Shown here: in pieces, positions 60,001-64,000 of the stretch | How positions within the stretch are numbered: position 1 is the stretch's first letter | How the letters are laid out: every line of letters begins with the position of its first letter | DNA from: Macrocystis pyrifera | Taxonomy: Eukaryota; Sar; Phaeophyceae; Laminariales; Laminariaceae | NCBI GenBank assembly: GCA_031763025.1 | Contig: JASSKH010000029.1 | Span: 2,695,095 to 2,759,094 of the forward strand | DNA length: 64,000 nt | Direction of reading: 5' to 3' | The notes under the pieces: model-generated | Told to the model about the DNA's origin: nothing | Seen by the model: only the letters and a program-made list of their open reading frames with translations | Database searches by the model: none | Made by a program: the position numbers and the translations under genes

Positions 60001-60170
60001 CACGCGTATCGCACGATCTCCACTGTATCTCGACGATCCTACGGGATGGCATGCTTCGATCGTACCGTGCCGCAGCTCACCTGTTCAAAGCACCGGGTTT
60101 TCCGATGACCATGGCTGCGGCAGGGGCATCGTTTTCAGGTGTTAGGGCCCACGTTTTTAACGCCTACCAG
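57061..60170. other. Unrecognised stretch; one 140-codon frame
   Basis: The plus frame 57,707-58,129 (140 codons, Arg/Lys/Gly-rich, with RRRAEKKRIK) has no recognised domain. A pyrimidine tract plus CAG near 57,871 could be an intron acceptor within it. The minus frame 58,169-58,417 (82 codons) is unassigned. The rest shows short frames only. Confidence 0.3.
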
Positions 60171-60179
60171 GTACGTAGT

Positions 60180-60365
60180 GCGCGAGCACTATATACTTTT
60201 CTCTGTAGTTATACTGTTTAGGTAATGTCCTGGTACGTAGCGTGTTAGCTGTTATAAAACAAAGTTCGATAAAAAAAAAAAATTACTCCAACTTCATGGG
60301 GGCGAGTTGCACTATATATTTTTCTCGGCAGTTATACTCGTACTTTTTAAGTAATGTTTGGTGGT
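60180..60365 (+). repeat. Diverged direct repeat, ~120 bp apart
   Basis: GCACTATATA.TTTTCTC.G.A GTTATAC-type sequence followed by AGGTAATGTCCTGG or AAGTAATGTTTGGT occurs at about 60,186 and 60,309. Confidence 0.6.
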
Positions 60366-61288
60366 GGTATCCATTTTCTTCGTGGCATCTAAGCGAAAAA
60401 AACTTTGGCACATACGTCATATTCGCGTCGTACCAAACACACTGCGCCAACAAAATATGTTTTTTAAGTCGATTTTTGAGCGTGGTGCGTCGACTCTCAC
60501 CGCGAGAGCGAAAATGGGGTCTTTCAGAACACCATACATACGTAGGCTTGGATGGGTTAGGATACATTTTTCTGGGGAATACTTCCTCTTCATCTTTTCT
60601 ATACGCAAACAAAGGTCCTATTTTGCTATACTGAACTACGAGTAAGTTTTTTTGTTCGTTTCAGTTTGCACCGATTACGCAGGCACCCCTCGCCGTGCCT
60701 AGAGAGAGAGAAGACGAAAGGTACTGTCGAAAGTATGTTGAAAAATCCCGAACATAGGTATACGCGTGCATGCATGGGCGCGCGATTTATCGCGCGTGGA
60801 CTGACAGGCGATGATGCCGTTGATGCTGGTGATTCCGCAGTAAGTTCGGGTATATACATCTTATTTTAATTGTTAGATGGAGTACTATCAAAAAGAACTG
60901 TTATTATTACTGATGGTTGTTGTACGAGCTGGTTCCAGCGACACACATCAAAGTACAATTTCGGGTAAAACTAATCGGAATGCGTCGAATGTTTCAACAC
61001 TGAAGATGTCCACTTGCCCGCATGAAACAGGGGAACACATCGCTGCAGAGAATTTTGGCGTGCGAGTTGTAGTTCGCGAGTTATGGACATTGATCGTATA
61101 ACTTACGGCGTTGTTGCATATAGGGATTTAGACTGCCTTTAGTAAAATTCATATAAATTCATACTCAGGGCATAAATCGGCCAATACTTTGAATAATCCG
61201 ACGCTCGAAGTGTTTACATGATGGTATCAACAAGGGGAAGACGTCTGTGACACTTGTTTTGTTCTGCGAAACATGCATGGCTGTTATA
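60366..61288. other. No gene identified
   Basis: The plus frames 60,666-60,869 and 60,877-61,101 lie end to end but in different frames and match nothing known. The minus frame 60,283-60,612 (109 codons) is also unassigned. Confidence 0.3.
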
Positions 61289-61386
61289 TTAACCCATTTT
61301 AGTACCGCAGTCGCGATTTGGGGACAAATCACTTGGAATTAGAATGGTTTGTCCCCAAATCGGGACTGCGGTACTAAAGGGGTTAA
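61289..61386. mobile_element. 98-bp TTAA-flanked foldback (piggyBac-type MITE candidate)
   Basis: TTAACCC at the left and GGGGTTAA at the right enclose inverted arms of about 40 bp (TAGTACCGCAGTC and GATTTGGGGACAAA in each) with a loop of about 14 bp and three or four mismatches. A TTAA target and CCC/GGG ends are hallmarks of the piggyBac superfamily. No transposase here. Confidence 0.6.
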
Positions 61387-62578
61387 CGCCTGCCAAAGTA
61401 CTAGAACAATGTATTGAACTTTTCGAGCTTAAACAACCGTAGGGAGATAGTTCACTCTTCTCGGGAATAGCGTTTGTTTGCACTTTGTTTTTTGAGATTT
61501 GGAAAATAAAATTTGCGTTGTGGTTGTGCGTCATGACAACAAGATGAAAAACTGAAGTTTGGTCTTTTTGGATTTGTTTTTTTTAACGAGGGCTGGTTAA
61601 AACTGCCGAAAAAAAAAAAAAGAAGAAAAAGTATCCCAGGAACCAACAAAAAAAAAAACAGCGGTCAGGTTTTATATCTTGTTATGACGCACAACCATGT
61701 CAAATTTCATTTCCCAACTCTCAATAGCCAAAGCGCCGAAGTGGGAAGATGTTATGTTTCGGCTGTCGCTCGAACCAGCTCGTACCAGTAGTACAAGCTT
61801 TGTCTCGAATGAAAAAATATCCCAAGTTAACCCTATAGCCTGGAGCTTCACGTCCGCATCTCTTTCACCAAAGCAAGATCTTCTTCCGTTTGTACTGCGT
61901 ATTGCAGGCCTCTGGCGCGGCTATCCCGCACATGGAAGGGTAGCTTATATTTTTCCTTTTTCCTTTTTTTCCTTGCTGCAAGTCAGGTGGTTATTGCATG
62001 TGATGTAGCTATCATGTACTTCGTTTACCTAACAGCATACATGGTTGTAGCTAAATTACGTACGTGTCACGCTTTTGCCCTGCGAGTTGTCTACGTGTCA
62101 GCTACTTCATCGTGGTCGCCAAGTCACCTGTTATTGTTGTTGTAGTTGTTTTTATTATTAAAAATACGTGTTGGTTCTACGATCGACGGGGGGGGGGTGT
62201 GTACTCGATAGGAGAGATGAACTCGATCTCATGCATGGCCGTAGTCGTATGACCATAGACCCTCTCATCCCTACAATGCCGGGACGGATCATGTCGGGTT
62301 TTCACCGACCAGGCAGACATTGCTTGCACCAAGCGCGAAGCGCCGTGAGGTGTCCGGCGAGTCGCATGAAGGGTGAGCTGCATCCTACTAAGAACCGCTT
62401 GTGAGGCGGACTTGCATATGGATGACGGCTTCAATGAGTTAGTTTAATTTCCGGTGTGGCCACTTCCAGAGACAGCAATGGGAGTTTTATGTAACTGCCG
62501 ATCGACGGGGGGGGGGTTAAATTTGTGTTGAGTGGTCGATCGTCCAATCCCAAGATAGCAAACTATGTGTATTTACTA
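61387..62578. other. No gene seen
   Basis: Short frames only. A-rich runs near 61,605-61,655 and the G run CGATCGACGGGGGGGGG occur twice (near 62,182 and 62,500). Confidence 0.35.
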
Positions 62579-62683
62579 TTTCGGGGGAACATAGTTAATA
62601 TGACCTATGGTAAAGACAAAAACCTATATATTTACCTATTTTTACTAATAATATTTGGTCCTATTTACTATGGACCCCCGTAA
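62579..62683. mobile_element. 105-bp MITE, copy 3
   Basis: Left end TTTCGGGGGAACATAGT (diverged), right end ACTATGGACCCCCGTAA. Same length and AT-rich middle as copies 1 and 2. Confidence 0.8.
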
Positions 62684-64000
62684 TACGAGTTCGTTGAAAA
62701 CTTTGGGTTTTGTGGGATGCTTAGAAAAAGAAAAACTTGGAGACGTCAATAAAAAAATGGTTGCCTTTTTTCCCTTCACGTAGTCAGTATTTCGCTTCTT
62801 TTATGGAACTCTATACACAAAGCTAATCAAGGTTGTGGTCGGTCTGCGAGGCTTGAATCTAAATATGCGAGGATGGCTCACGGTCATTTTTTGTGGTATA
62901 GGCTTGTCTTTCTACCGCGGCTTTTTTTGTTGATGGAATTTCGTTTTCACGTCAAAAAATTCCTGATGTTTGCGTGAAGGGGGTATGCTTTTCGAGGGGG
63001 GGATTAGCGATTAGTTGTTGATCGTTGGGCCCCTGACTACTTTTTTACCATGCCAAGTACTGACATTGGACTTTCGGATTGCCGGTTCACGTCGACAAAT
63101 ATTGATTACTGGTATGGTATTTGAGATTGCCGTTTTACCCTGGCAACGTCTTTTAAGCAATTGGGGATGTGCCGTATTACTGGCAGTTTGTGTGAAGATG
63201 TTCAAAACATGTTGTCTCTCGCTCCGAGTCCGCAGGCTGTTTGCGACACGACGGTTTCAGATACTGGGTGACGGTTACGCCCCATGTGCTTGGCACAAAA
63301 ACACTGCCCGAATATATGTGTAAGCGGAGCACTTTTTTTGTCCTCCTGTACTTCTCAGCCAGTCGTTTGTTCGTATATTGTAGAAGTTAATCCGGAAGGG
63401 TTTCCAGGGCACATCAACGGCGTCTTTCACTTTCTATTCGCGTCGTCAAGTTAATTCATTATTCCTTGCATTTCGTTGAATGGCTATTTTATTTTAGTAT
63501 CGGTTCCTTTTCCGTTTTGCCTCGAAACAAAGCAGTTTCTACTATTTCTTCCTCTGTTTCTATAATACTATAAAATATTTGCAAGGTTCCCCGCTGGGGA
63601 TGTAAGAATAGTGAGATCCCGGAGGCGTCGCAAGGCGAAAAGGGAGTAACAGGTATCACACACGTGTAGCTGTTCTTGGCGGAAACGTGCACCATGGGGT
63701 AGCGTATTGCTCGGAGGAAAGAGTAGTAGTGAGTGCTACTCTTTCTTTGGAGCAATACTCTAGCCTATGCCACACGTTTTCTCCTAGAATAGCTGCGAGT
63801 TGATGGTGTGGATACGCGGCTGTATAATGATCGCAGGTTGGCGCAAACGAGGATTTTCGCTCGCTGTGTACGGTCGTCCGCACAAAGGAATGAGTGCTCA
63901 GGGGTTATTGCATCCCAACGTTGAATAGTGTTCGTTGCTATATAGCTCGTCACATGTGTTTGCACTTGGCCGGTAATGATAGAGGTGACCAGCGAGCGTT
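62684..64000. other. No gene seen
   Basis: The plus frame 63,015-63,323 (102 codons) and several minus frames are not recognised. No repeat relation was noticed. Confidence 0.3.

Noticed and set aside
1..64000. CRISPR arrays, bacterial operons, rRNA genes
   Set aside because: No regularly spaced identical repeats with unique spacers, no operon-like ORF runs, and no rRNA-like conserved blocks were seen.

Overview
The window looks like nuclear DNA of a complex, repeat-rich eukaryote. Coding density is very low, most open frames are short, CAG/CTG and tetranucleotide microsatellites are common, and the only strongly recognisable proteins are broken LINE reverse transcriptases. Their style, together with the CAG-rich, GTAC-rich background, suggests an alga of the stramenopile (brown-alga) type. 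That is an inference from family resemblance, not a demonstrated identity. I see no intact, confidently functional host gene, no rRNA, no convincing tRNA and no CRISPR.

Layout. 0-15 kb: degenerate minisatellites (205-850, 1835-2930), a 105-bp MITE, a block with coding-like but frameshifted sequence (8.9-10.8 kb), a fragment of dispersed repeat 'A' (10.9-11.8 kb), and a 1.05-kb island with 18 CCATGG palindromes (12.1-13.1 kb). 15-26.6 kb: a decayed LINE whose reading frame is split by an 8.18-kb LTR element (16,999-25,181). The LTRs are 565 bp with TGTTACAGC/GCTGTAACA ends and a 4-bp AGCA target duplication, and the element has no recognisable gag-pol. It is followed by tandem copies resembling the LINE 3' tail. 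26.7-31.4 kb: two direct copies of a 1.6-1.7-kb block, each built of CAG-bearing units of about 260 bp. 31.7-34 kb: low-complexity GGGTCGGGT and GTGCGT regions and a tandem duplication. 34.3-36.1 kb: a 5'-truncated second LINE. 36.7-38.7 kb: minus-strand low-complexity protein fragments, including a Pro/Gln-rich pseudogene. 40.2-40.7 kb: a (CATA)n array. 57-64 kb: mostly featureless, with a TTAA-flanked 98-bp hairpin and a third 105-bp MITE.

The most unusual part is 42.4-57 kb. Three copies of a roughly 2.5-3-kb repeat (A) lie there. A1 (+) and A2 (-) form a large palindrome around 45.55 kb. A2 is itself interrupted twice, about 320 bp apart, by two oppositely oriented copies of another element (X, 47,786-51,040; X', 51,360-53,977), which make a second palindrome. 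X has ATACAA...TTGTAT ends in TA-rich targets. It carries a frameshifted PARP-type zinc-finger-like segment joined to the C-terminal part of an OTU-like cysteine protease domain. X' keeps the OTU part, lost the upstream finger segment, gained a 25-G run and about 315 bp of unrelated sequence. A2 resumes after X', and A3 (-) follows directly. Nothing in the window forms a working operon or pathway; the features are linked by nested insertion.
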